A DNA stretch of 64,000 nucleotides from positions 179,719-243,718 of the forward strand of contig NZ_JBKQWY010000010.1 in assembly GCF_047308265.1 (NCBI RefSeq), read 5' to 3'. A program made the translations under genes and the position numbers. The first letter of the stretch is position 1, and every line of letters starts with the position of its first letter. Below the pieces are notes generated by a model. That model did not search any database, was not told where the DNA came from, and saw nothing but the letters and a program-made list of their open reading frames with translations. Below, piece by piece: positions 1 to 8,355 of this stretch. Origin of the DNA: Maricaulis sp047308265 (GTDB taxonomy: Bacteria; Pseudomonadota; Alphaproteobacteria; Caulobacterales; Maricaulaceae).

Positions 1-2
1 TG

Positions 3-386
3 ATCCAGACCATGACCCTGATCCGCGACGCGCAGGATGCGACAGATTTTGATCCTCTGCTGCGCCACATGCCCGACACTGTGGACCGGTCCTGGTCCAG
101 CGTGAACGGCCGCACACTGGCTCCAGGTGGAGAGGTCGAACCAGCCGTGTTCACCTGGGCCCGGGGCGAGCTCAACGATGGCGAGCTCGACGCCCTGCTG
201 GATGAATGGGCCTTCTGGACCGTGGAAGTCTGCTATTGCTCGGTCTTTGACCGCTGCTGGACAACCACCTCCGACAATGAAATGCGCCAGCCGGTCCGAC
301 GCTGCCCCCTGGTTGACCATGACGTGTTTGAACGGTTCGGCAATTCCGAACGTGGTTCGACCCCGATTCCGGAGGCGGGCGAATGA
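3..386 (+). CDS. C-terminal end of an unrecognised protein (5' end outside window)
   Basis: The frame is open to the left edge, so this is probably the tail of a longer gene. An ATG at 12 exists but has no visible ribosome binding site. The visible part is about 125 residues, acidic and Trp-rich, with a Cys-rich stretch (EVCYCSVFDRCW and a later RRCPL). I recognise no family. It ends 58 bp before pheT on the same strand and could be cotranscribed with it. Nothing in the sequence allows a function to be assigned. Confidence 0.55.
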   Translation: MQTMTLIRDAQDATDFDPLLRHMPDTVDRSWSSVNGRTLAPGGEVEPAVFTWARGELNDGELDALLDEWAFWTVEVCYCSVFDRCWTTTSDNEMRQPVRRCPLVDHDVFERFGNSERGSTPIPEAGE

Positions 387-444
387 CACCTTTGAGCGAC
401 GCACTCCGATCTTTCAATCTTGCAAGCGACGGCGGGAGCCGACC

Positions 445-2853
445 ATGAAATTCCCTCTTTCCTGGCTGAAATACCATCTCGAGACCGATGCCTCCCTGGA
501 GGCCCTTGCCGAGGCCATGACCATGGCCGGTCTGGAGATCGAGGACATCGACAATCCGGCCGAGAAGTACGGCGAGTTTACGGTTGCCTATGTGAAAGCC
601 GCTGAGAAACACCCGGATGCCGACAAGCTGCGGGTCTGCACGGTCGACACCAAGGATGGCGAAAAGACCATTGTCTGCGGTGCCCCCAATGCCCGCGCCG
701 GCATGTATGCCGTGTACGCGCCGCTTGGAACCTATATTCCGGGGCTGGATTTCTCCCTCGACAAGAAACCCCGCAAGATCCGCGGTGTGGAAAGCCATGG
801 CATGATGTGTTCGGCCAAGGAGCTTGAGCTTGGCGAAGATCATGACGGCATTATCGATCTGGATGGCGAATGGGAGGTCGGCACACCGGCTGTCGTGGCG
901 CTGGGCCAGGACGATCCGGTGCTCGATTTCGAAGTCACACCAAACCGGCCCGATTGGCTGGGCGTGCGCGGTATTGCGCGCGACCTCGCCGCAACCGGTA
1001 TCGGCACACTGAAACCCCATGACCTGGCACCGGTCGAGGGCACGTTCGCCAATCCGGTGGCCATCGAGCTGGAATGGCCAGAAGCCTGCCCGGTCTTTGC
1101 CGGACGTGTCATTCGCGGCATCAAGAACGGTCCCTCGCCGGCCTGGTTGCAAAAGGCCCTGACCTCCATCGGTCTTCGGCCGATCAATGCCCTCGCCGAC
1201 ATTACAAACCTGATCTCCTATGATCGCTGCCGCCCGCTCCACGTCTATGACGTGGCCAAGCTGGATGGCCCGGTCCGAGCTCGTCGGGGCAAGGGTGAGG
1301 CAGACCGTTTCGAGGCGCTCGACAACGCCGAATATGCGCCGAGCGATACGATGTGCGTGATTGGCGACAATGCGCGTGCCCTCGGCCTGGGGGGCGTGAT
1401 GGGCGGAACTCTGTCGGGCTGTTCCGAGGAGACGACTGACGTCTTCATCGAAAGCGCCTGGTTTGATCCGATGATTACCCGCGCCACGGCAAAAGCGACC
1501 GGCATTGATAGTGACGCCAAGTATCGCTTCGAACGCGGTGTCGATCCGGCCTCCTGTCTGGACGGTATTCACCAGGCGACCCAGCTGATCCTGGAATTGT
1601 GCTCGACAGATGCGACCGAGGTGTCGGAAATCACGCTTGCGGGCGAAACACCCGCGGCTCCGGCGAATATCGAGCTACCCCTGGGCGAGGTGAAACGCCT
1701 GACCGGTCTCGATCTGGATCGCGCCGAGATGGTCCGCATTCTCGAAACCCTGGGCTTCACCGCCACCGGTGAGGGCGATAGCCTGACCGTCTCCGTGCCC
1801 AGCTGGCGTATGGATTGCAGCCAGAAGGCCGATCTGGTTGAGGAAATCGCCCGAATTCACGGCTTCGACAAGCTGGAGGCACTCTCCCTGCCGCGTCCGC
1901 CCGTGCGACGTGAAGCGCCGGCCACAGTGATGCAATTGCGCGCCCGTTATGCGCGCCGCGCCCTCGCGGGCCGAGGTTTCAACGAAACCGTCACCTGGTC
2001 GTTCTGCGAAAAATCACAAGCCGCACTGTTTGGCGGACAAGGTCCAGGGCTGGAACTCGACAACCCCATCTCCTCCGAGCTGGATGTGATGCGGCCGACC
2101 GCGCTCATTCACCTTCTCACCGCGCTTCAAGCCAATGCGGACCGGGGCCAGGCCGATCCGCGCCTGTTTGAAGTGGCTCCGATCTATCTGGACGACAGTG
2201 AAAAAGGTCAGCGCCTGGTGGCCACAGGGGTGCGCCGCGTGACCCAGGACCGCCACTGGGCCGGCACGCGCCAACCGGACGTGTTCGATATCAAGGCGGA
2301 TGCTCTGGCCGTGCTCGATGCCATTGGTGCACCGACCGCCTCCCTGCAGACCGCAGCCGAGGCGCGCGAGTGGTGGCACCCGGGACGATCCGGCGTGCTG
2401 CGCTTGGGTCCGAAAAACGTCATTGCCGAGTTTGGCGAGATCCATCCCGGCATCCTCAAACAGCTGGGCATCGACGGCCGTGTGCTCGCTTTTGAAATCG
2501 TGCTCGACAATGTGCCTCAGCCCAAGAAAGGGTCGGGCCTGAAAGCCCGGCCGCAGCTGGACCGGGCGGATCTGACGCCTGTACGCCGCGATTTTGCCTT
2601 CCTCGCTGAGGCCACCGTCTCGGCCGAGACCCTGATGCGGGCCGCCCGTGGCGCCGACAAGGCGCTGATTGCCGATGTCAGCGTGTTTGATGTCTATGCC
2701 GGACAGGGCGTTCCGGACGGGCATGTCTCCATCGGCGTGGAAATCACCCTGCAACCGCGCGACAAGACTCTCACAGACGAGGATATCGAGGCCGTTTCCA
2801 ACAAGGTCGTCGCCAAGGTCACCGGTGCGACCGGGGCCACGCTGCGCAGCTAG
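445..2853 (+). CDS. pheT: Phenylalanine--tRNA ligase beta subunit
   Basis: Cytoplasmic beta subunit of the alpha2-beta2 enzyme that charges tRNA-Phe. The protein is 802 residues, the usual bacterial length. It opens with MKFPLSWLKYHL, followed by the EMAP/tRNA-binding fold (about 40-150, with CGAPN and GVESHGMMCS), the B3/4 editing domain (about 210-380, SIGLRPINALADITN), the B5 domain, the catalytic-like core and a C-terminal FDX-ACB anticodon-binding domain (last ~95 residues, starting at the TPVRRDFAF segment). The ATG at 445 was chosen over upstream in-frame starts because it matches the family N-terminus and has GGGAG 6-10 bp upstream. pheS is not in the window and may lie to the left. 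A strong terminator follows. Confidence 0.97.
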   Translation: MKFPLSWLKYHLETDASLEALAEAMTMAGLEIEDIDNPAEKYGEFTVAYVKAAEKHPDADKLRVCTVDTKDGEKTIVCGAPNARAGMYAVYAPLGTYIPGLDFSLDKKPRKIRGVESHGMMCSAKELELGEDHDGIIDLDGEWEVGTPAVVALGQDDPVLDFEVTPNRPDWLGVRGIARDLAATGIGTLKPHDLAPVEGTFANPVAIELEWPEACPVFAGRVIRGIKNGPSPAWLQKALTSIGLRPINALADITNLISYDRCRPLHVYDVAKLDGPVRARRGKGEADRFEALDNAEYAPSDTMCVIGDNARALGLGGVMGGTLSGCSEETTDVFIESAWFDPMITRATAKATGIDSDAKYRFERGVDPASCLDGIHQATQLILELCSTDATEVSEITLAGETPAAPANIELPLGEVKRLTGLDLDRAEMVRILETLGFTATGEGDSLTVSVPSWRMDCSQKADLVEEIARIHGFDKLEALSLPRPPVRREAPATVMQLRARYARRALAGRGFNETVTWSFCEKSQAALFGGQGPGLELDNPISSELDVMRPTALIHLLTALQANADRGQADPRLFEVAPIYLDDSEKGQRLVATGVRRVTQDRHWAGTRQPDVFDIKADALAVLDAIGAPTASLQTAAEAREWWHPGRSGVLRLGPKNVIAEFGEIHPGILKQLGIDGRVLAFEIVLDNVPQPKKGSGLKARPQLDRADLTPVRRDFAFLAEATVSAETLMRAARGADKALIADVSVFDVYAGQGVPDGHVSIGVEITLQPRDKTLTDEDIEAVSNKVVAKVTGATGATLRS

Positions 2854-2895
2854 CACAGCCCCAGCGCGAACCGGGATGGCGATTCTCAAGCCAGA

Positions 2896-2935
2896 GGGGA
2901 ATTCGGATCAAATCGTCCGGATTCCCCTTTGTTTT
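2896..2935 (+). terminator. Rho-independent terminator after pheT
   Basis: A GGGGAATTCGGA arm (2896-2907) pairs with TCCGGATTCCCC (2916-2927) around an 8-nt loop, with one slipped base, and is followed by TTTGTTTTT. It lies 43 bp after the pheT stop codon. Confidence 0.85.
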
Positions 2936-2987
2936 TGTTGACAGACCAGAAGTCTGTGGCATCTCAATGGTGTCGAAGCTAGTATGG

Positions 2988-3002
2988 TTAATGGCCGGTT
3001 AA
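2988..3002 (+). promoter_or_regulatory. Candidate CtrA binding site (TTAA-N7-TTAA)
   Basis: TTAA at 2988-2991 and TTAA at 2999-3002 are separated by exactly 7 bp. This is the full CtrA consensus known from Caulobacter and relatives. It lies about 170 bp upstream of the peptidoglycan-binding/Sel1 gene, inside a 319-bp gene-free stretch (2854-3172) that otherwise holds only the pheT terminator. The site is seen in the sequence; regulation by CtrA is inferred. Confidence 0.5.
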
Positions 3003-3172
3003 TCGGCGTTTTGGGATGCTCGGCAAGACCGGGTCCAAGACCCGCGATAAGACCGAACCATACGAGTTGAGATCCGGCCTGCGGTGGTCACTCATATCCG
3101 TGCGCTGAGCCAGTGGGGTGGCTCATAGCGGGTGTCAGTGAGATCACCAAGGCCAGAGGGGGATGCGAGATA

Positions 3173-4567
3173 ATGATCGAACGGGTAACAGCCCTGCTGG
3201 CGCAAAGTGCTGCGACCATCATTGCCGTCACCGGCTTTGTCGGTCTTCTAGCCTATACGCATACCCAGGCTTTCCGTGCTGGCGAGACCAAGGCCACCGA
3301 AACAGCCTCTTTCAATCCGCCCGTCATCGAACCCGTACCGGCTCACCAGCCACAATTTGCTGCGACCGCCTATCCGGGACAGGGGCAGGTCGCCACCGGC
3401 GCCCCCCAGGTCGATAGTCGTCCGACGACCGTATTGCCTGCCTCGGCACAGGGCACGGTGACTGTGACCGCCCAAGGGATTCCGCCAGACCCTCCGCCCA
3501 ATCTAGGTGGTCCGGTTCTTGGTAGTGAAGGCCTGCCGGTCAGCGATGGAATTTCAGGCACTCCGATCAGCCCGCCGCCCGGCCCTGTTGGTCCGGGTAC
3601 AGGCACCGGATCCGGCCCGGTTTATGTGCCCAATCCGGGCGCTGACATCTGCTACTCGCTCGATCCTAATATCGGGGATAGCGATATCGCGCGGTGCTGG
3701 CTTCGGGTCGGGGATGCCTATCAGTCCGTCGGACGCATGGAACAGGCGCGCGTGGCGTGGGATGAAGCCCTGCTGATCGGCGCGCGCGTGGGCGGAGCCC
3801 AAGCCTCTCTGATGGCTCAGCAACGCCTGCAAAGCGCTGTGCTTGCCCGGTCCTGCCCGGCTAATCCGGACTCACTCTCGCGCATCGCCAACGGGTTTGA
3901 TCGCGACGAAATCAATGGTGAGATCATCTCCCTGAGAGCCCGCCAGGATGCTATGCGCGCTCTGGGGTATTACAATGCTGAGGTGGATGGAGAGTATGGG
4001 CCGAGCACACGTCGTGCGGTCCGCGACTTCCAGGCCGATATGGGCTTCGATCAAACCGGTGCACTCAATGCACAGGAGACCGTGGATCTGGTGTGTCACG
4101 CCGCAATCACGGCTCGCGACCCCGGTGCACAGAACCTGCTCGGTATCATGTTCGCCACAGGTCTGGGCGTCGAGCTGAATGTCGACATGGCCACGGAGTG
4201 GCTTGAGATTGCTGCCGCCCGCGACCAGGCCGAGGCCAATTTCAATCTCGCTCTCATCTACGGCACCGGCACGATCGAAGGCAGCTATCGCCTGTGTGGC
4301 ATTGTCGAGAGCCCTGAGCGCGCCGACGCCTATCTGCGCCGCGCCGCCGAGCTCGATCACCGCCGGGCCCGCAGTATCCGCTCAAGCTTTGGCACCGGGG
4401 GATCACCGGCCGAACGGTGGAATCGTATTGAAGACCGTCTTCTGCGCCAGGCGCAGGACACGGGTGATCGTTTTTACCTGGCCTGGCAGCGCCGTCTCGA
4501 AGAGGCGGAATTGCGCGCCGTCCGCGGTGCCAGCCAGCCAGGTTGTTATCTGGATCCTGTGGATTGA
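3173..4567 (+). CDS. Exported peptidoglycan-binding / Sel1-repeat protein
   Basis: A 464-residue protein with one N-terminal hydrophobic segment (AATIIAVTGFVGLLAYTH), which is an anchor or signal. A Pro/Gly-rich spacer follows (about 60-160). Next come a TPR-like stretch with paired Cys residues and a PG_binding_1 domain (RALGYYNAEVDGEYGPSTRR...), then Sel1-like repeats (GAQNLLGIMFATGLG, AEANFNLALIYGTG). The PG_binding_1 fold usually binds cell-wall peptidoglycan, so it probably works in the periplasm. The ATG at 3173 was chosen because AGAGGGGG sits 10 bp upstream; an earlier in-frame start at 3113 lacks this. A candidate CtrA box lies upstream. The lipoprotein gene follows in the same direction. 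Confidence 0.8.
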   Translation: MIERVTALLAQSAATIIAVTGFVGLLAYTHTQAFRAGETKATETASFNPPVIEPVPAHQPQFAATAYPGQGQVATGAPQVDSRPTTVLPASAQGTVTVTAQGIPPDPPPNLGGPVLGSEGLPVSDGISGTPISPPPGPVGPGTGTGSGPVYVPNPGADICYSLDPNIGDSDIARCWLRVGDAYQSVGRMEQARVAWDEALLIGARVGGAQASLMAQQRLQSAVLARSCPANPDSLSRIANGFDRDEINGEIISLRARQDAMRALGYYNAEVDGEYGPSTRRAVRDFQADMGFDQTGALNAQETVDLVCHAAITARDPGAQNLLGIMFATGLGVELNVDMATEWLEIAAARDQAEANFNLALIYGTGTIEGSYRLCGIVESPERADAYLRRAAELDHRRARSIRSSFGTGGSPAERWNRIEDRLLRQAQDTGDRFYLAWQRRLEEAELRAVRGASQPGCYLDPVD

Positions 4568-4621
4568 TGAACCGACCGGTCTGGGCCGCGGGCATGGTCC
4601 CGACCGGAAAAAGGGGAGTGC

Positions 4622-5296
4622 ATGATGAAAAAACTGATTGTGGGTCTGACGACCCTGGCCCTGGTGGGCTGTGCCAGTCCGGGTGTTCACGAACATACCT
4701 TCTTTGAAGGAGTGGTTCCGGCTGTCGATACGGATCTGGAAGCGCGCAGCATGTGTTCGGCTGTGTCCTATGAAGCCGATCACGACCGCTGGCTAACCGT
4801 GGTCCGCGACATGCGCATGGCTCTGTCAGGCGGGGATGATGGCCGCACCGGAAGCCCTGAGCTGGAAGGTGGCAGCCCGGATCCGAATTATCCGGACTAC
4901 ACGGAAAGCCGTCGCTCACCGAATTATTACGGCGTCAACGACCCCCAGGTTCGCGATGCCCTGTACATGGTGACCCAGTTCGAAGCCGAGCTGGACGGAT
5001 CCTATGACGCGGTTGTTCAAAACTGCCGGGCTTATAATCAGTGCATGATCCGCAATGAGTATGATGAGCGCCTGTGCGGACAGACGGCAGATATGTGGGA
5101 GAACAGCCAGGTGCGCTTCCACCAGCTGGCTGATCGCATGGCTGAAGTCCGTGAGCGCGTTGCGCGGGCCTGTAGCAATTGCGGCCCGAGCTATAATCGT
5201 CGCCCGCACCACACCCACTCGTCTGGCCATGGCCGTACCAATAGCGGCTATCAGAATGATGACCGGTACGGCCCGTTCTCGGGTGGTTCCAACTGA
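4622..5296 (+). CDS. Putative lipoprotein, function unknown
   Basis: A 224-residue protein with a lipoprotein signal (MMKKLIVGLTTLALVGC), a clear LVGC lipobox and a predicted lipidated Cys17. The mature part is hydrophilic, with several Cys residues (SMCSAVSYEAD, QNCRAYNQCMIRNEYDERLCGQ, RACSNCG) that could form disulfides. It ends in a His/Ser/Gly-rich tail. AAAGGGGAG precedes the start; initiation at the second Met (4625) is equally possible. It lies 54 bp after the peptidoglycan-binding protein gene and is likely cotranscribed with it. I do not recognise the family. Location in the outer membrane or periplasm is inferred from the signal only. Confidence 0.75.
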   Translation: MMKKLIVGLTTLALVGCASPGVHEHTFFEGVVPAVDTDLEARSMCSAVSYEADHDRWLTVVRDMRMALSGGDDGRTGSPELEGGSPDPNYPDYTESRRSPNYYGVNDPQVRDALYMVTQFEAELDGSYDAVVQNCRAYNQCMIRNEYDERLCGQTADMWENSQVRFHQLADRMAEVRERVARACSNCGPSYNRRPHHTHSSGHGRTNSGYQNDDRYGPFSGGSN

Positions 5297-5352
5297 TCAG
5301 CGCGTATTCGCTGATCCCCCGGAGCGGCATTCATTCCCCGCCGCCTCCGGGG
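5295..5352 (+). terminator. Two tandem hairpins after the lipoprotein gene
   Basis: The first hairpin has perfect 8-bp arms GATCAGCG/CGCTGATC (5295-5302 and 5309-5316), overlapping the lipoprotein stop codon. The second has CCCCGGAG/CTCCGGGG arms (5317-5324 and 5345-5352) with inner CGGC/GCCG pairing. No T-run follows, so this may be a bidirectional or processing structure between convergent genes. Confidence 0.55.
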
Positions 5353-5410
5353 CCTGCCCGGCTTGATTGCTCCGGTAAAACGCTCGCGCGATAGCGTGTC
5401 GCCATCGCAC

Positions 5411-5932
5411 CTAAACCGCATCAAATCCTGGATGGTAGTGGACAAGGGCTGGTCCGGGCGGACAGGCACTCTCGCGCCAGCGCAGCAGCTGAAACGCGTC
5501 GCCGGTTTCGCTCCCCGTCGGGTCCTTATCCCAGAACCAGACATGATCGCGTGCGGCCGAGAAACCGAACCGGCTGTAATAGTTCGGCTCCCCCAGAACA
5601 ACACAGAAGGGCACGCCCAACGGCGTCAGGCTTTCAATGGCGCAATCCACCAAGGCTGAGCCAATACCCCGCCCCTGATGGGCCGGACGAACAGCAAGCG
5701 GCGCCAGGCCAAGGCCATAAACCTCCCGGCCGTCGGCATAGCGGGCCTCAACGGGTGAGAAGAGGACTGTGCCGACAATATCGTCCTGTTCCAAAGCGAC
5801 GAGTTCCAGCGTATCCGCCTGCGCCGCGCGCAAGGTCTTGACCAGTCGAGCCTCTGCCTCTGTCTCAAACACCTCACTCAAAACGGCGGTAATCGCCGCA
5901 TGGTCCTCGTCCGTCGCCGTGCGGATATGCAT
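5411..5932 (-). CDS. GNAT-family N-acetyltransferase
   Basis: A 173-residue protein with the GNAT fold: MHIRTATDEDHAAI at the start, acetyl-CoA pyrophosphate-binding motif A (RPAHQGRGIGSAL, about 82-94), and a YYSRFGFSAA segment typical of YhbS-like members. It should transfer acetyl from acetyl-CoA to an unknown amine. Its start overlaps the stop of the eipA-like gene by one base (TGATG), so it is translationally coupled to that upstream gene. The substrate cannot be read from the sequence. Confidence 0.88.
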   Translation of the reverse strand: MHIRTATDEDHAAITAVLSEVFETEAEARLVKTLRAAQADTLELVALEQDDIVGTVLFSPVEARYADGREVYGLGLAPLAVRPAHQGRGIGSALVDCAIESLTPLGVPFCVVLGEPNYYSRFGFSAARDHVWFWDKDPTGSETGDAFQLLRWRESACPPGPALVHYHPGFDAV

Positions 5933-6534
5933 CAGAAGGGCAACCAGCGCCGCTCGCGGGAATAGGCCAGATACCCCACATTCGCGCCGGCTCGCAGCCC
6001 GACACCGGACCGGATCGGCGCCAGGGTAATTTCGTCCGCGCGTTGATAATTCACACCCAGACCAGCGATAAAATAGGCCGAGCCTTCCACGCCGGGAAAG
6101 CGCTGGAAAAGGTGGTCGGTGTCGTCCAGTCGATAGACCAGAACAAAGACCCGGCTGGCATTGCCGCCGGCGTCCCAGCCAATCGACGGGCCACGCCAGT
6201 ACACTTTTTCGCGCTCGCCATTTTTCATGGTGAGATAGCCTTCGCCATAACGCAGACCCACACCGACCGCGCCGGCGACTTCCTCACCCGCGACATAGCC
6301 AACCGGACGGCCGAGATCGGAGAACACCCGCTCGAGAACGCTGGCCGACGCCTCAGCCGTCACTCCGAAGAAATCTGCAACAGCATCCACCATTTCATCG
6401 CGGGAATAGGTGTCGACCGGATCAGAATACGCGCTCGGCTGTCCATAGTCGGGCGGCGTTTCCTGCTGGGCCCGGGCCATGGAGAGCGGTGTGACCGTCC
6501 AGATCACGGCCATCAGAAGCGAAATCAGTCTCAT
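5932..6534 (-). CDS. EipA-family (DUF1134) envelope protein
   Basis: A 200-residue secreted protein. The signal peptide (MRLISLLMAVIWTVTPLSMARA) is followed by the DUF1134 domain, recognisable by GRPVGYVAGEEVAGA, GLRYGEGYLTMKNG, VYWRGPSIGWDAGGN and the C-terminal AGANVGYLAYSRERRWLPF. The family includes Brucella EipA, a periplasmic protein needed for envelope integrity, and is largely alphaproteobacterial. The ATG at 6534 is used because the signal peptide begins there; an in-frame start at 6585 would add 17 hydrophilic residues. It is the first gene of a two-gene minus-strand unit with the acetyltransferase. Confidence 0.85.
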   Translation of the reverse strand: MRLISLLMAVIWTVTPLSMARAQQETPPDYGQPSAYSDPVDTYSRDEMVDAVADFFGVTAEASASVLERVFSDLGRPVGYVAGEEVAGAVGVGLRYGEGYLTMKNGEREKVYWRGPSIGWDAGGNASRVFVLVYRLDDTDHLFQRFPGVEGSAYFIAGLGVNYQRADEITLAPIRSGVGLRAGANVGYLAYSRERRWLPF

Positions 6535-6752
6535 CTTACTCTCCCAGTCTGCTGGGGTGTTGGGATAGGGGTCAATTGGGGCCACAGCGCGGCGAAAGCG
6601 TTACGATGTGGTTAAGAGCATCCCCACAACGCGATTAAAACATTGCATTATGCCACCAACGTTTATGTTGAAGTAAGAGAGTTGCACTACCCTACATCGC
6701 ATACCCGGCAAGGGAGGCGGCACGATCTGCCCCAAGTGTACAGGTCACGCGT

Positions 6753-8276
6753 ATGAACACGTATGAGGACAAGCTAAGACAGGCGCTGGCGGCACACCCG
6801 TCGATACGCACCGAACAATTCCAGCTCATCGAGATGGACATTATTCGTGAAGCAACAGGCGCGCGCTGGATCAGCGTAAAACAGAAGATCTACGCCATAG
6901 CCGCCCACTTCCTCGAAAGACGCCTTGGGGAACGCGATCTGGTGTTCCGGTGTCGCGGCGGGTTCCTGACCCTGTTCCCCGATCTTTCGCCCGAGGAGTC
7001 GCGTGCCCGCTCCGAGGCCCTGTCCGAGGCGCTCAATCTGTTCTTCCTCGGCGACAAGACACTCCGGCAACTCAAGATCCGCAGCAAGGCCCGACAGCTG
7101 GCCGGCGCGGATATCGGTGTCATTGTGCGGGCAAAAAACCCGCCGCACCGTGCGGCCAGAGCCCAGGATCCGCAAGGCGCTGACGACCGCTCTCCTTCAA
7201 CACTCGCCTCCCCCCCCGACCTAGCGGAGGGTGCGTCTTCAGACACGATCGGCCCGGCACACCGCGATGCTCACTGGTTCGACATGACGCTCAGCCACCA
7301 CCCGGCTTACCTGGATGCCCTGACTGCACCACCGCCTGAAACGGAGGGTTTTGCACCGATCATGATCGAACCGGGAGAAAGCGGCATGCTGTCACCGGAC
7401 ACGGCCCTACCGGCGACGGATACCCTGCGCGTCGACGATCCGGTTCTTCCACCCCCCGTACCGGCCCGACGTCCGGCGAGCACACCGGCCCGCCCCAAAA
7501 CCTATTGGGATGATATTGTATTTCTTCCCAGCTGGGACGCGAAGGAGAACCGCGTATCCCGCTATTTCTGTGTGGCGCGCAAACTCAGATTTGGACAACC
7601 CGTCTATGGTCGCAATACGCTCGGCCCTGACGCGCCGCCCCTCTTGCATCTCGCACTTGATCGGGCTGTCGCCCAGGCCGCGCAACGCGCGACGCTTGCC
7701 CTGTGTGAAACCTGCCGACCGGCCAATACCGCGATCGCACTGCACTATGAGACCGTTCAGGCCATATCCGACCGGGTTGCCTATTTCTCGGTCCTCCAAG
7801 CCATACCGCCAGATCTGCGCACCTGTTTCGACCTCTATATTGACGGCATCCCCGAAGGCACGCCGATCGGGCAAATGCAGGAAGTCTTCCGGTCCATGAA
7901 GGGTTTCGGGTTGAGAGTTCTGGTGCGCCTGCCCTTTGGTGATGCCGATATCAGCCGGTTCGAAAACTGTGGTGTCGATATGTTCGGAGCCGAAATCCCT
8001 GAACATGTCGGCCGGGACGGGATCAAACAGACCGATATCTTCCGGATGTCGACCCAGGCTGAAGCGATCGAGGCCGCAGGCACCGAGAGTTTTCTCACCC
8101 AGGTCACTGGTTTTGATGTGCTCAGTGCTGGCGTGGTTACCGGTATTCGGCATTTCAACGGCACTGTTGTCGGGGCAGCAGCGGATACACCGACCGAGGC
8201 CTTTGCGCTCAAATACGAAGATCTCTGCTCGCTCGACACCGAAGCCACGCCGTCTGCGGCCCAGGCCAAGGCCTAG
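6753..8276 (+). CDS. Hypothetical protein, possibly degenerate GGDEF + EAL-like
   Basis: A 507-residue cytoplasmic protein with no signal peptide or membrane segment. Residues ~1-125 resemble a GGDEF domain that has lost its catalytic motif (RCRGGFLTLFP where RxGGDEF-like sequence would sit). Residues ~130-245 are a Pro-rich low-complexity linker with several PPP runs. Residues ~250-495 resemble the shape of an EAL domain (LYIDGIPEG, FRSMKGFGLRVLVRLPFGDADIS, VDMFGAEIPE) but lack the EAL, DDFG and ExVE metal and catalytic residues. If the resemblance is real, it would be a c-di-GMP sensor or scaffold without activity. The family assignment is weak. The start at 6753 has no strong ribosome binding site. 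Confidence 0.6.
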   Translation: MNTYEDKLRQALAAHPSIRTEQFQLIEMDIIREATGARWISVKQKIYAIAAHFLERRLGERDLVFRCRGGFLTLFPDLSPEESRARSEALSEALNLFFLGDKTLRQLKIRSKARQLAGADIGVIVRAKNPPHRAARAQDPQGADDRSPSTLASPPDLAEGASSDTIGPAHRDAHWFDMTLSHHPAYLDALTAPPPETEGFAPIMIEPGESGMLSPDTALPATDTLRVDDPVLPPPVPARRPASTPARPKTYWDDIVFLPSWDAKENRVSRYFCVARKLRFGQPVYGRNTLGPDAPPLLHLALDRAVAQAAQRATLALCETCRPANTAIALHYETVQAISDRVAYFSVLQAIPPDLRTCFDLYIDGIPEGTPIGQMQEVFRSMKGFGLRVLVRLPFGDADISRFENCGVDMFGAEIPEHVGRDGIKQTDIFRMSTQAEAIEAAGTESFLTQVTGFDVLSAGVVTGIRHFNGTVVGAAADTPTEAFALKYEDLCSLDTEATPSAAQAKA

Positions 8277-8355
8277 ACAGAGGGTTTCAGTTGAAATCGC
8301 GATGAACAGCTAAGTCTGCTTGGCCAAACGGGGCCGGAATGCTACCTCCCGGCAG

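Noticed and set aside
172..1572. Long minus-strand reading frame (466 aa) opposite pheT
   Set aside because: It is antisense to the conserved pheT coding sequence, has no family signal, and is explained by GC-rich codon bias.
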